Below are positions 11,060 through 21,600 of a stretch of DNA of 29,295 bases, in pieces (positions within the stretch are counted from its first letter, which is position 1; each line of letters begins with the position of its first letter). Source of the stretch: Gnetum montanum (taxonomy: Eukaryota > Streptophyta > Gnetopsida > Gnetales > Gnetaceae); assembly GCA_015680685.1 (NCBI GenBank), contig MNCI01010461.1, forward strand, positions 181,048 to 210,342, written 5' to 3'. A model generated the notes under the pieces. The model searched no databases. It was not told the origin of the DNA and worked only from the letters and a program-made list of their open reading frames with translations. Made by a program: the position numbers and the translations under genes.

Positions 11060-12060
11060 TTCTATTGAAAGGATAAAATGCAGCATGTTGGGTTTCCATA
11101 AAATCAATCATTTGTTTGTAGAGGATACCAATGAGAAGTATAGGGTATCATGATATGAATTTATTAAATTAGTTGCACATAGGTATTCTCAAAAAGAAGG
11201 TATAAAATTTATTAAAATATCTTTGCAAATGCTATACACATTTTGATTTGGATGATATCCACTAGCTAGTCAAGAAAACATTCCTAAATGGCAAACTTTT
11301 GAAGTAGGAGATTTATATCAAGCAACCAAAAGGGATTGTGCAAGATGGCAAAGAAGACTTAGTTAGTAGAATTCTTTAAATATTGTATAGCCTATAACTA
11401 GGTCCTGTGCAAGGGTAAGTAGATTTAATTTCTTCATGATGAGAAAAATGAGTGGTGCTATAGGTCAATGGCAACTAATTGCCTTGTCAATCAAGAGGTT
11501 GCAAGTTTTAAGCTTCACTTGCAATATCTACTTTGATTAAATGTCTTACAATCTAACATAACAATCCCTAATTTGGTTGTGTCAAAAACTGTTGTAAAAG
11601 AGTACAATTACTTTGCATTGTGTGCTAATGACATGCTTAAGTCAATAATGATTAAAACTAACAAATTAAAATATGAATTACATAGGACTTTTAGGGTGAA
11701 GAATATTGGAGTAACAAAACAAATATTTAGAATAAATATGATTTAGAATGAAGAAGACATAAAAGGTACAAGTTACACTTTGGAAAGAACAATGGAAAAC
11801 CTATTAATACGTTTTGAATCAAACGTTAGGATTTCATATAGTTTGCATCCTTATTCATATGAATAAGGGTAATTTATGTCTCTTGTAACTTATGCTAGTG
11901 CAACCAAAAATATTAGTAGGTACATGGCAAATATAAAAAGACAATGTTATCATACCGTGAAATGGGTGCTTCATTATCTTATACTAATAGTGATATTTTA
12001 TTACATCTGTATGGATCCAAAGGATCTATCAGATAAATGAACTTGTTCAAAATACATCTG
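11060..12060 (+). pseudogene. Ty1/copia reverse transcriptase (RVT_2) remnant
   Basis: Plus-strand motifs in order: NHLFVEDTNEKY and KLVAHRYSQKEGIKF (the YKARLVA.GYSQ.EGID start, 11,100-11,210); KKTFLNGKLL (DVKTAFLNG, from about 11,270); EIYIKQPKGIVQDGKEDLVS (11,308 onward); YFALCANDMLKS (the LYVDDML site, 11,609 onward); FRVKNIGVTKQIF; and TYASATKNISRYMANIK then HTVKWVLHYL (about 11,885-11,980). The catalytic YVDD is changed to CAND, so one of the two active-site Asp is lost. Stops and frame shifts occur throughout. The order and spacing are those of the copia polymerase. Confidence 0.88.
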
Positions 12061-12079
12061 TAGAATTAAATCTTGAATA

Positions 12080-13080
12080 TAATAAATGCATCCAATATTC
12101 ATTGTCATCATCATCTTGGCATTATCCATGGCTATATGGGTTCTTTTGTCATTCACTTCTATTAAGAACCAAATAAGCATTAATAGTTAAATTTTGGATG
12201 TTTTTTATGCAAACAAACTAAGTATGCTTTAGTCCACCACTTTGTTAGTGTCCCTCAACTTTAATAAAGTAACATTTTCTAACAGGAACATTCTTCACTC
12301 TTCTTAGCACATAAAGAAACTTTTGTAATAACAATATTCTCTAGTCTTCTTAGCACATGACCAAACTATCTAAAATGATTTTCTTTAATCTTATCCTCTA
12401 TGGGTGCTACTACCAAACTTTCCCTAATAAAAGAAGAATTGATTTGATCTTTCAAAGTCATACCTAACATTTGGTTTAGCATACGCATCTTTGCTACATG
12501 TATGCATTGAGCCTAATGCTTTTTAATAGACCAACATTCTATACTACAAAGGATTGCAAGTCTAATAGCAATTCTGTAGGATTTACCCTTCAACCTAGCA
12601 AGGATTCTTCTATCACAAAGCATACTACTAACTTTAAACTATTTCTTCCATCTTACTTCAATTCTATTCATCATATCATTGTTAATCTCACCAATTTAGA
12701 TAAAAGACTCCAAGTATTTGAATTGCTTACTTTGAGTAACTTTCTAGTTTTAAATTCTAATCTTTGAATCTTCATTAATTACTTTTGTACGAAAAATGCA
12801 CTCAATGAATTCCATTTTACTTCTACTAATCCTCTACTCCTTTGATTCTAGGATGTTTCTCCAAGTTTCGATTGTTGCAGCTAGGACTTCCATTAGCAAA
12901 GAGCATAAACCAAGGGATCATCTCAATAACATCATGATTCCTTTATCCTATCTATGATAAGTTGATCATTTAGGTAGGCAAAAGATTTGATAATGAAATA
13001 CTGTGGTTGACTATCTACTTGATACCATAGGTCATGAACATATATTTTTTGTATACTTTTACCATGTGCCAGAATGGCAC
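12080..13080 (-). mobile_element. RTE-type LINE fragment (C-terminal half of RT and tail)
   Basis: Minus-strand motifs, read from high to low coordinates: IPWFMLFANG (RT motif C, FADD changed to FANG, 12,889-12,925); VRWKK and SSMLCDRRILARLKGKSYR (the W..WR...GVLCDR motif, about 12,600); LAILCSIECWSIKKH; MRMLNQMLGMTLKDQI (12,488 down to about 12,440); FIRESLVVAPIEDKIKENHF; and FGHVLRR (about 12,365-12,346). This is the typical thumb and C-terminal pattern of plant RTE elements. The 3' side has a GATGATGATGA tract on the minus strand at 12,106-12,118, which may be the remains of a simple-sequence tail. It interrupts the copia pol. Confidence 0.88.
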
Positions 13081-13289
13081 ATAACATATACCAAGGGATA
13101 TCACCTTAAATATCAATTTGTGTGATTTCTTTTTCAAAATTTCTATCAATATCAACATACACTATATGGTTGAAGCTTATGATTTGTAGGATTACCATCA
13201 GAAGTCATACCAAACATTCTACAACACACCAATAAAAGTGATAAGAAAACATAATTAGTTTGATACAACTGTTGTAAAAAAATGGTATG

Positions 13290-13592
13290 GTTCAATGACA
13301 AAGCAAAGTACATAGCAGCTTAAGAAGCATGCGACCAAACAATCTCTTTGTGGGGATTTTAAAATGAGTTAGGTATCATACAAAAGAAAATACACATACA
13401 ATAAAAAATGTGATTTTTCTTTCTTAAAAGAAACACTATTTATCATAACAAAACCAATCAAATTGAAATAGAGCTTTATTAGATTATAGGGAAGTTTGAA
13501 GAAGGGTGACTAGCTCTTAAGAAGGTTCATACTAAGGAAAATTGTGTAAACACCATGACAAAAGTACTATTGAATAAGTTCAACTAATCCCT
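13290..13592 (+). pseudogene. Ty1/copia RNase H and pol C-terminus remnant
   Basis: Plus-strand reading gives KAKYIAA, a stop, EACDQTISLW (the EAEY.A...A..E..WL motif), NELGIIQKK, then YHNKTNQIEIELY (the HSRTKHIDIRYH motif, about 13,446-13,475), GKFEEG, and KKVHTKENCVNTMTKVLLNK (the V.T..N.AD..TK.L end of copia pol). The motif order matches the copia RNase H. This domain removes the RNA strand during reverse transcription. Stops show the copy is dead. It is displaced about 1.2 kb from its polymerase by the RTE insertion. Confidence 0.85.
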
Positions 13593-13599
13593 AAACTTT

Positions 13600-15650
13600 C
13601 TTACTTTATAGGAAACTATGTTTCACCACGTTTGGGAATGTAGAAAAGAGGAATGTAACTCCAAACAAGTTTAGGGATGTGTGATTTTCTCAACAATAAG
13701 GCACTTGTTAGTAATAGCAAGGCCAACATTATTAAATTAAAAATTAATGACCAGCAATGCTAGAATTGTTAACTGAAAATATAAATATCATTTAGAAGAG
13801 AATATTTGAAGATATATTAAAGATGATTTTGGAAGTAATAAAGAAAACAAGTGTAGATCTAGAGATAACTTTAGCACATCTAGAAATAGTTTATTTCATC
13901 AACACATAACCACTCATATGTATTGTGATGAGGGTAAATGCAATTGCATTGACAAATTGTTTGCCCTAGTTTGGAAAAGGCTTGGAAATCACTCTTAATT
14001 CTATTTGTTTAATGACAATGACTTATAATTTGAGGTTGTTTTTCTATAGTTATTTTGCTTCTTGTTGTTTCATAATTGTCTCTATTCTTCCAATGATCCA
14101 CATGCAAGGTATACATGAATCATATGAATCTCCTGTTCCAAGGCCTCTTGCCATTTATCATATGAGATAAAGTTTGAAAACTATGCCTAATAATGACAAG
14201 AAAACACATGCTTAAAAATGTATCAATTTAACATATGTAATAGAATATTTGAAATAACAAAGTATTTCAATTAGAGAGTTGCCTAATTATATATTTATAA
14301 TTATGAAACTTTAAAAAAATCTAATTTTCTTAAAACTTATAGTTAAGGAACAATTCTGGAATCTAGGAACTTGTTGAAAACACTTCAAAAACATCATAAC
14401 ACATTGGAAATAAGAAGACATTGGAAATTTTTCTGAAATAGAATTATGACTAACTGTATTCTTGGTAAATTCCAAAAAATTTCTAGGAAAATTTCTGAAA
14501 CATGGTATGCTTAGAATGTAACAATTCAAAGAGAAACACATTCCCATAAACACTACTAGGAAAGATGATGAACAATTGCAGGCAAGGCAGTGCCATCCAA
14601 CTAGAGATCATTCAAGTTTGACAAGATGTTGACGTAATGAGTATTACCATAGTCATCATGTAGAGCCATGCATTTAAAATAATTTGGTTGAAGAGGAAGA
14701 AAAAAAAAAGAATAAAACAACTGATTTTTTAGACCATAAAGTTCATGCATCTTAAGGAAATCTTAAACGAAAACTTTGTTAGGCCCATAGCTTACCATTT
14801 TTGGGAAGCTTAAGATTTTCGAATTGCAATGCAAGTTCACTTTTTTTGTAACTATGGTTAGGCTATGTGTAAAGTAGGTGGAAATTGTGTAATGTTGGGC
14901 AATGGACATGATGTGGAACAATTTTCTATTATGCTATGTGTATTTGAAATCTTTCTTCAACTTTAAAATGGTATAGTTTCATGTTGTAGATTCTTTTGTA
15001 ATTCATATTAATGTTTGTATTCTCATCTTATTTAGACTTCACTCATTGACTGTTAACTAATCATAGAGATATGAGGATATAGTGTTACTCATACATTTTC
15101 AGAGAAAACTACAGAAAACTTAGAATTAGAATTTATGAAATTTTACAAAACAGTGACACTACTAAAAAAAGAAAATAAGAAAGGTAGATAGCAGCTATAC
15201 ATGGGCACCCCTAAATCATAGTTGTTTCTTTTGTTAGAGGAGGCACAAGTTTCTTCATCAAAAGCATGCCATGCCTTAGCTTGAGTGGCAAGAAAATTGG
15301 AAGAGTGAGAAGTCTACATCAGTGAACAAAGATCCCTAATTTGGAGGTGAGGGAAGATATTATGAACCCAAATTTCTTTGGCCTTTGTAGGCTTTCAATT
15401 TTCCATGAAGTAGCAGATACCACTCTCCTATTAATATTCAAATTGTGGCTACTGTCATTTAGGGAGAATGAGTTGGAAATGATGGAACAAGAGTAACTGT
15501 TTTGTGTTACAATAAGTATGATTTTGCATTGCTTAGTTGGGTCCAACCAAACTACTCCTAGTATTATGTCAAGTCCCCAACTAGGAAATTCAAAAATAAG
15601 AGATGGAGACATAGACATAGACATAGACAGAGAGCTAGGGCCAACCACAG
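13600..15650. other. No gene recognised; AT-rich spacer
   Basis: This is the place where a copia 3' LTR would be expected, but I could not find a paired repeat. Short open frames at 13,982-14,170 (plus) and 14,311-14,553 (minus) have no family signature. Nothing else is supported. Confidence 0.5.
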
Positions 15651-15658
15651 AGGCATCT

Positions 15659-15844
15659 TCAATCCTGTGTTTCTATGATTGGTCTTGTTATAGTTATAGG
15701 ACTACATTGTTGGTTACCAAAGGCCACAGTGAATGTGTCAATTTCCTTGTCCAATTCATCTTCATCATCACCATCATCATCCTCCTTGTCTTCATCATCA
15801 CCATCATCATCCTCCTTGTCTTCATCATCACCATCATCATCCTC
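15659..15844 (-). pseudogene. Stop-to-stop open frame with acidic decapeptide repeats
   Basis: On the minus strand one frame is open for 62 codons between stops at 15,847-15,845 and 15,661-15,659. It starts with three 10-residue acidic repeats (DKEDDDGDDE type) and continues DELDKEIDTFTVAFGNQQCS. There is no Met at its start. The acidic stretch resembles low-complexity tails of nuclear and chromatin proteins, but such tracts arise easily from GAT/GAN microsatellites. It could be an exon fragment of an old gene or chance. Confidence 0.2.
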
Positions 15845-15847
15845 TTA
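15761..15847. repeat. 30-bp minisatellite, three tandem units
   Basis: The unit starts TTCATCATCACCATCATCAT and ends CCTCCTTGTC. It repeats at 15,761-15,790, 15,791-15,820 and 15,821-15,847, with the last unit diverging in its final bases. The first two units are identical by eye. The length is a multiple of three, so every frame is repeated without shift. Confidence 0.95.
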
Positions 15848-15849
15848 GT

Positions 15850-16277
15850 TTGATGGAGCTTTACCAGAAATGATTTCATAGTATGCACATTCATGAAATT
15901 CAGCTTGCACGTCTAGTCTAACTTTGGTGTCACACTTTGAAAATGCCAAAAACCAACCAAACTAGTACAAGTTTTCATCTTGTATCATCATGATGTCAGT
16001 TGTCTCTACAGAAATATCTATCTGTTCCATGTCCAATATTAAATAATAGTTGAGGCCCTCTACATGAAAGTGTCTTCACTCTATCTTAGTTACCATGCAT
16101 GTTTAATGTGTTAGCTTATGCATTTTGAATGGTGATAATCATCTATGCTTACAGTGTTTGAGGTGCCCATTGACATACATGGGTAGAACCCACGGACACT
16201 TGTTTAAATAAAATAAAAAATAATTTTATTCATAACTAAGAAAATAGAATAGTGGTATGCATTTTGAATGTCAAAGT
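15850..16277. other. No gene recognised
   Basis: There is no open frame of note and no recognisable repeat beyond AT-rich tracts such as 16,205-16,235. Confidence 0.5.
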
Positions 16278-16415
16278 GAGAGATTGAGAGTTCAAGATCC
16301 TTTTCCACTTTTTAACTATTGGTATAAAGATTTACTTAGAATTTTTGAGAGATTTTAGGTTCAAGTTTCTTTTTCACTTTTTAACTATTGGTATGAAGAT
16401 ATACTTAGAATTTCC
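16278..16415. repeat. 69-bp tandem duplication
   Basis: Two neighbouring copies (16,278-16,346 and 16,347-16,415) share CACTTTTTAACTATTGGTAT, then A/GAAGAT, then TACTTAGAATTT. They differ by scattered substitutions and there is no coding signal. The duplication ends just before the larger duplication that starts at about 16,420. Confidence 0.85.
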
Positions 16416-16419
16416 TTCA

Positions 16420-17385
16420 CGATGGACAATGATCCATCTATAATGCATGCGAATAAGAATAGGCATACTTGGTAATTAAGGCACAATGAAGACAGTTCCA
16501 AATTGCATATATTGGTTATCATTCCATGATGTTCATATGCTCAAATGTGTAGGAAAACATGCTTTGTTGGTGGATTGAAAGTTGTTTCTCTCCATAATGG
16601 GGGGAGGAGGATTGTGGAGATCCTCACAGGTTCCATGATATCACAATCATTATCAAAGAACTACATTGGCCCTGATTCCTTTGTGTACTTCATCACAAGG
16701 GTATGTAAACTTACAAAGGAGATTTGACTTTGATGCTCAAGCCACCACCCTTCTCTTTGAGAGCAAGGCTTAAGACTAGATACATTAGAGTAGGAAGGTG
16801 TCTTAGCTCTTCTAGGGAAATGATAACTCTTATGGTTGTGTGTGCTTATTATGGTCATTGTTTATGTGTGTCATGTTGGTCATGTGGCTTATATGGTTTC
16901 ATGTAGCATACTCAATATGCTTCTAACTCATGGACTAATAGGTGGCATGCACTTATGCTACGTGTGTAGGTGTTGTGACTATTGAGGTGTAGTCCATCTT
17001 GGGTGTACTTGAGGTTGTTTGGCTACTTTTGGACTTACGAGTGGTGTCAAATGATACTTTGCTAAATCGGTGTCATTACAAAATGCCTTATGATCAAGGG
17101 CTTGAGTTGGATTGCATTATCTCGATCTAATCCACTGTTGATCTAATGTGTACTTGTTAATATTGGTATGTGTGGACAATGATGTATGATATCATGCATG
17201 TGCATACATGGTAATTAAGGCATGGTGAAGACACTTTTGAATTGCATATATTGGTTATCATTCCATGATGCCCATATGCTCAAATGTCTTATGAATCTAA
17301 GCTTGAGTTGGATTGCACTGTCATGGTCCAATCAAGTGTTGTTGCCGTGTTGATCTAATGTGTACTTGTTGACATTAATATGTGA
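16420..17385. repeat. Tandem duplication of a unit of about 215 bp, first copy split by a solo LTR
   Basis: Copy 1 is 16,420-16,547 plus 17,086-17,170. Copy 2 is 17,171-17,385 and is contiguous. Shared blocks include TGGACAATGAT, GGTAATTAAGGCA, GCATATATTGGTTATCATTC, CATATGCTCAAATG, CTTGAGTTGGATTGCA and GTTGATCTAATGTGTACTTG, in the same order. Copy 1 is broken at CTCAAATG, exactly where the solo LTR begins. Copy 2 reads straight through that point. Confidence 0.9.
16548..17080. mobile_element. Solo LTR, 533 bp, with 5-bp target-site duplication
   Basis: The insert starts TGTAGGAAAAC and ends GTCATTACA, so it has the TG...CA ends of an LTR. It is flanked on both sides by AAATG (16,543-16,547 and 17,081-17,085), a perfect 5-bp target-site duplication. 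The neighbouring tandem copy shows the uninterrupted site (CAAATGTCTTATG at 17,281-17,293). No internal region or second LTR is present, which is the product expected from recombination between the two LTRs of a full element. Which strand the parent element used cannot be decided here. Open frames inside it are chance. Confidence 0.88.
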
Positions 17386-18013
17386 ATTTCCTCCATGTCT
17401 AAAAATCATCCTATACAAGTCAAATTCTTGAATGACGAACCACTGTGATGATAATAGTTTAAAATAAATAATGGATCTCATGTATGCACCTCAAAGATAG
17501 CATAATATGTACATGTTAAAATGTTAGTTATTCATGGTGTTTGCAAGTTAGGTTAAAACACATTCATGGTAATCAGAACCATTTCCAATTGATATAGTGA
17601 TAGACTTTATGATATTTAATTTTTCTAAGACTATTACATTTGCTAGCTAAAATGGAAGAACTATGAGCTAGTGTTTCCATAGTTGAGGTTATCCTCCTAG
17701 GCAAAGTGATCAAATAATTTACAACACTATCAAGCACTATGGATAACATCATGTTTATTGATAGCACATGAAAGTGTAATAATCACACATGTAATCGCTA
17801 TCCATGATGGCATTGTTAATGAGCACATGATATGATTCTCTCCATAGTTTATTTTAGTAGGTTGTATAATTAAACTTTCCAAGAAAGTTAGGTGTGTGGA
17901 TGAAATAATAAATTAGATGAAATAAAATGCAATTAAGGGTAAAAAGAAAATAAATAAAGGTCATGCTTGTTAGTGTGGCCAAAAAGCCATGCATAAAAAT
18001 TTTGAATAGTAAA
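17386..18013. other. No gene recognised; spacer between the tandem duplication and the LTR retrotransposon
   Basis: AT-rich sequence with short frames only (17,573-17,767 and 17,854-18,042, minus) that lack motifs. I looked here for the missing 5' half of the plus-strand LINE, which should be present if the LTR element had inserted into that LINE. I found none. Confidence 0.5.
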
Positions 18014-18612
18014 AGTAACGGAATTTGTAAGAGAGGTCTCAAAGTCAGAGGTTGCCCTAATTCCTTTCAATTGTTTAGGAACCATGGAATACTATAAGAT
18101 GTTTGTGCATGGTACTTAAGTATTGAAAAATCCACTCTAGCTTGGTGGTTCTAAGAAACAATTGAGCTTCACTCTATTATTCCCCCTTTTTTTAACTCCT
18201 CATCTTACCCTTACAATTGTAGAATTACATGAGGCTTGATTCTGTAGTGGTTGTAAATATGTAAGTAGCTTGCATTGGATAGTCTAGGTGTAGCACCACA
18301 GTGAATCTTGTACGAGATCATGAGGGGTCTAGGGAGGAGGCATCTCCTATAGATACATCTTCATTGTCCTACCAATGATGTGTACAAGGTTGTTTTTGTA
18401 TTATTTTCTAATCCTCGTTTGAAGTTGTAGATGTTCTCCTAGAGGTGTATACTCAATATAAGAGATTTGTATGCATTGTATACTTCCTTCTAAGTCATTT
18501 AAGTAGTTGCCTTACTTTCTTAGAGATGTAGTCTCTGGGTCTTCCTCCTATGTCCATTAGATTTAAGAAAATTCCTTGGGTTGATGGATGACATTAGGGA
18601 AATGTTGCTACA
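18014..18612 (+). repeat. 5' LTR of the 18.0-24.4 kb element
   Basis: It aligns with 23,785-24,370 over nearly the whole length. Well-kept blocks include TTGGATAGTCTAGGTGT, GTTGTAGATGTTCTCCTAGA and ATAAGAGATTTG. The right edge (GTTGCTACA) is set by the primer-binding-site-like sequence that follows. The left edge is approximate: similarity fades near 18,014, where the expected TG is AG. Confidence 0.8.
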
Positions 18613-18614
18613 AA

Positions 18615-18626
18615 TGATATTAGAGT
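18615..18626 (+). promoter_or_regulatory. Primer-binding-site-like sequence for initiator tRNA-Met
   Basis: TGATATTAGAGT lies three bases after the 5' LTR. The usual plant retrotransposon site is TGGTATCAGAGC. Nine of twelve bases agree and all three differences are transitions, as expected for decay of a methylated site. Its position directly inside the LTR supports both the LTR edge and the plus orientation. Confidence 0.65.
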
Positions 18627-21600
18627 ATTCTTTCATGTGTTGCAACAAGTGTGACATCCTCCCATGGTATTATGATCTTGAGGTTTCTAATCTATGGTCC
18701 TTCTTGTTAAATATCATTGTTAATATTAGATCATATCAGTTTTGTCTCTTGTCATTATGGTAAGTACCCTATCAATTTTCATATGTGGATCAAATCCTTT
18801 GATGCTTACAGACTATCTTATTTGGACTTATTTGTGAATAGACTTAGTTATATTCTTTGGCCTTTCCTCCACTAGGCCTTCATTAATGAGTAGACAAGCT
18901 ATGATTATGTTTCAATCTGGCTGATGAAATGTTGTTTAAGTCTCCACTTTGGTCTCCACTCAAATAACATGATTCAAAATGGTAGTTATTGGTATGTGCA
19001 AGATGTGGCATCTTTACATCCCCACTTATTTTGGATATAGTAAGTGTGGAATTTACCTATTGGACCATAATTTTGCCCAAGTACCTTAGGATGGAGGGAA
19101 TTTGACCATGTGCTCCTTATGAACCTTGGACTAGGTGAAAAAAATACCATCATTAATAGACTAATGTAAATTTATTCTTGTAATTGTAGGTTTGTCTAGT
19201 TGTGTATACATTTTTTTATCTATTGTATTTTAAGTCTTCCATGTGTGTCCCTTTCACTTCGACTCCTTTTTATGTTTCCCATGGCTTAGATGAGGCTTCA
19301 TGGATCACTTTGGTTGGTTGTATGGTTGATTGATGAGGGTGCATCTTGGGCCTTATGTATTTCTTCTAGACTAGTTTTATTTTGGTCATTGATTTAATAT
19401 CCTCTTGTGCTTTAATTTTAACTATCCTTTTTGTGGATCTTTTAGTTTTGGTTCCCTCCTTAAGTCTTGGATGTGTTTGCCCCTAGGCTTTGTGGCATCA
19501 CTCCTTCAAATTTTGATATCTACCTTTAATTTTGATATCTACCTTTAATTTTGAGCTAATGTTTTTAAGACCTTTGTGAGATAGATCCTTCGTAAATTTT
19601 CTCTTATTTCAAGACCTCACATCTCCTATTGAGTATATTATTTAGAGGTCACATCCTCTTTGATGATAGATTTAGATGTATATATTGAGATCTCTTATTA
19701 TTCAAACCTATATCCTTCCTCTAATTATTGTTGAATAAGGTCATGAATTTTTCTACCTATGCCATCTTGTGGTTTTATTAAGATTTTGGTTCTTGATGAG
19801 GATGTGTATTAGTGGCTAGGTACCCTTGTTGATTGTAGATCTCTAGAATTTTGAAGGTATTTCAGTTCATCCTTGTTGGTGTGCCGAATGCTTGTTTCTT
19901 TTGTGCGAATGTATCTAAGTTTCTCGTATAGATTTTTCATGATTGATCTCAATGCATATAGTTGAGACCTACTCTTCGTAAAATTTTGAGATTATTATAT
20001 CTTTTCTTATCTTTGATCATGTTTGATGAATTCATTCTATGGTTGGTGTGCTACACATGATCCATGCTAACTATTTTATTTTTAAGTTATTGTCTTGATG
20101 TTACAGGTAGCATAGGTATAGTGATGTTAAGATAGTAAAGAAGTTAGTGAATTATATGAGCAATATGTCTTTGGAGAAAGATAGATGCTCTTAAGATCTC
20201 AATGAATTGATTACTTGATCTTAAATCCATGTAATTGGGATGTTGATAATCAGTACCAATGTGATAACATAACAACTAGTGCATCATGACTTATTTGCCT
20301 CTCGGTGTTCTGGATGAGCACTTAGAGAGGATTGTGGTCAATTCTAAATCCATTCAGATATTTGGGTGAGTAGAAGACATGGAACACTATCCTTGGCCTT
20401 TACAGGAACTCATGCCCAAGGTGTGGATGGTGCCTTCAGATCCCACTATAATAGGTGATGGATCTTCAAATGGTGCTTTTATGTTGCTCGTTCTTGTAAG
20501 TGGGTTTGTCTTCACTAGTTTCAATGGTAGAGTTCAATGATATTAGTATTAAAATTGATAGTATGTATGCAAAGATAGGTTTTTAGATTAGAATAATGTG
20601 CTTTAGTTTTACTTCTGATGGTCAAAAACCTTAGCTTTAGGATAAGTTGTGGTAGTACATTCTTTAGCCTACTAGGCCTATGCAGCATTTCCTATTATTG
20701 TATGTTATGCCTACCAAATGTAGTCATTATTCTATGTATGTTGCATCATATTGATGTAATATAATTATTATTAGTAGTTCATGTACTAAAAATTATTAGT
20801 GGTTTGATGTCCTTGTGGGCTCTTATGTCCTCTTGTTATAGGCCTATGCCACATCTTGTGACAAGGCCAAGTTTAGTGAATTGTGTTTCCTATATAGCTA
20901 CGCTCACTTATGGTTAGCACATTTTTATGCATGGTGATTATTGTGCATCCTAATATGAGACCTCTGAAATCTCAATGGCTAATTCTGCCTTGTGGTTAAT
21001 ATCATATTCTTAAGACTATAGCATGTTATTAGCCAAGGTTTTCATGAAAAATTAGTGGTTAGCATCTTTTAATGATATTGACATGCCTTGATAATATGTC
21101 TTGATGGAAAGCAATTTGGTGATCAAGACTATCTTGATGGTGTTATTATATATCAAAATCTTCCCTAAGGATCCCATGTTTGTAGTGATCTTATTTAGTT
21201 ATGAATAGTGATCAATCATAGCAAAATTCCAATCCATTTATACATTGATCATGATCATAATAGTATGTTATTCTTGATGTTCATGGATCTCAACAAGGTA
21301 ATGTAGTGAAAAAATGAATGGTGGATTCTTAAATGTTGGTTTCATGATTAACCTTGATGCAAATATAAGTCTTGGGTTTTGGTGCTCAAGGTTCCTCTCC
21401 CTTGGGTGGATGTTGTCTTTAGGGTAGTATTGCAAGTTGTGTAATGATGATCCATCCATGTACAAATCGTACTACAGCTCCTTTGATTATTGGGTTTTCT
21501 TGGAGGTCTTACTTCGTTGTCCTCTACATGCAAGTTGAATGCTTAAGCCAAAGCCCTCATGACTTAGGGCTTTTGGCTCAATTCAGATTATGATGTATGA

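Larger units (their letters stand above)
11060..13600 (+). mobile_element. Ty1/copia retrotransposon pol remnant, interrupted by an RTE-type LINE
   Basis: Copia reverse transcriptase motifs run from about 11,060 to 12,060 on the plus strand, and the matching copia RNase H and pol C-terminus reappear at 13,290-13,590. Between them lies about 1 kb of unrelated minus-strand LINE sequence. The two copia parts are in the right order and orientation to be halves of one element split by an insertion. No LTR was identified on either side, and all frames are broken. Confidence 0.8.

Noticed and set aside
12498-12767. 89-codon plus-strand ORF
   Set aside because: It is antisense to the RTE reverse transcriptase remnant, whose minus-strand motifs are clear.
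15761-15847. CRISPR-like direct repeats
   Set aside because: Units are contiguous with no spacers, in an AT-rich plant transposon landscape. This is a minisatellite.
15518-15853. 111-codon plus-strand ORF with a hydrophobic repeated tail
   Set aside because: The tail (IITIIILLVF type) is just one frame of the 30-bp minisatellite, and the upstream part has no recognisable motif.
16545-16906. Overlapping 60-65-codon ORFs on both strands
   Set aside because: They fall inside the solo LTR, which is not expected to encode protein, and show no motif.
16543-18014. Solo LTR and the 5' LTR of the next element as a pair from one element
   Set aside because: Both start TGTAGG-like and end in TTACA/CTACA, but the interiors do not align, and the 18.0-kb LTR has a clear partner at 23.8 kb.
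18581-18763. 60-codon plus ORF
   Set aside because: It spans the 5' LTR end and the primer-binding site, so it is not a gene.
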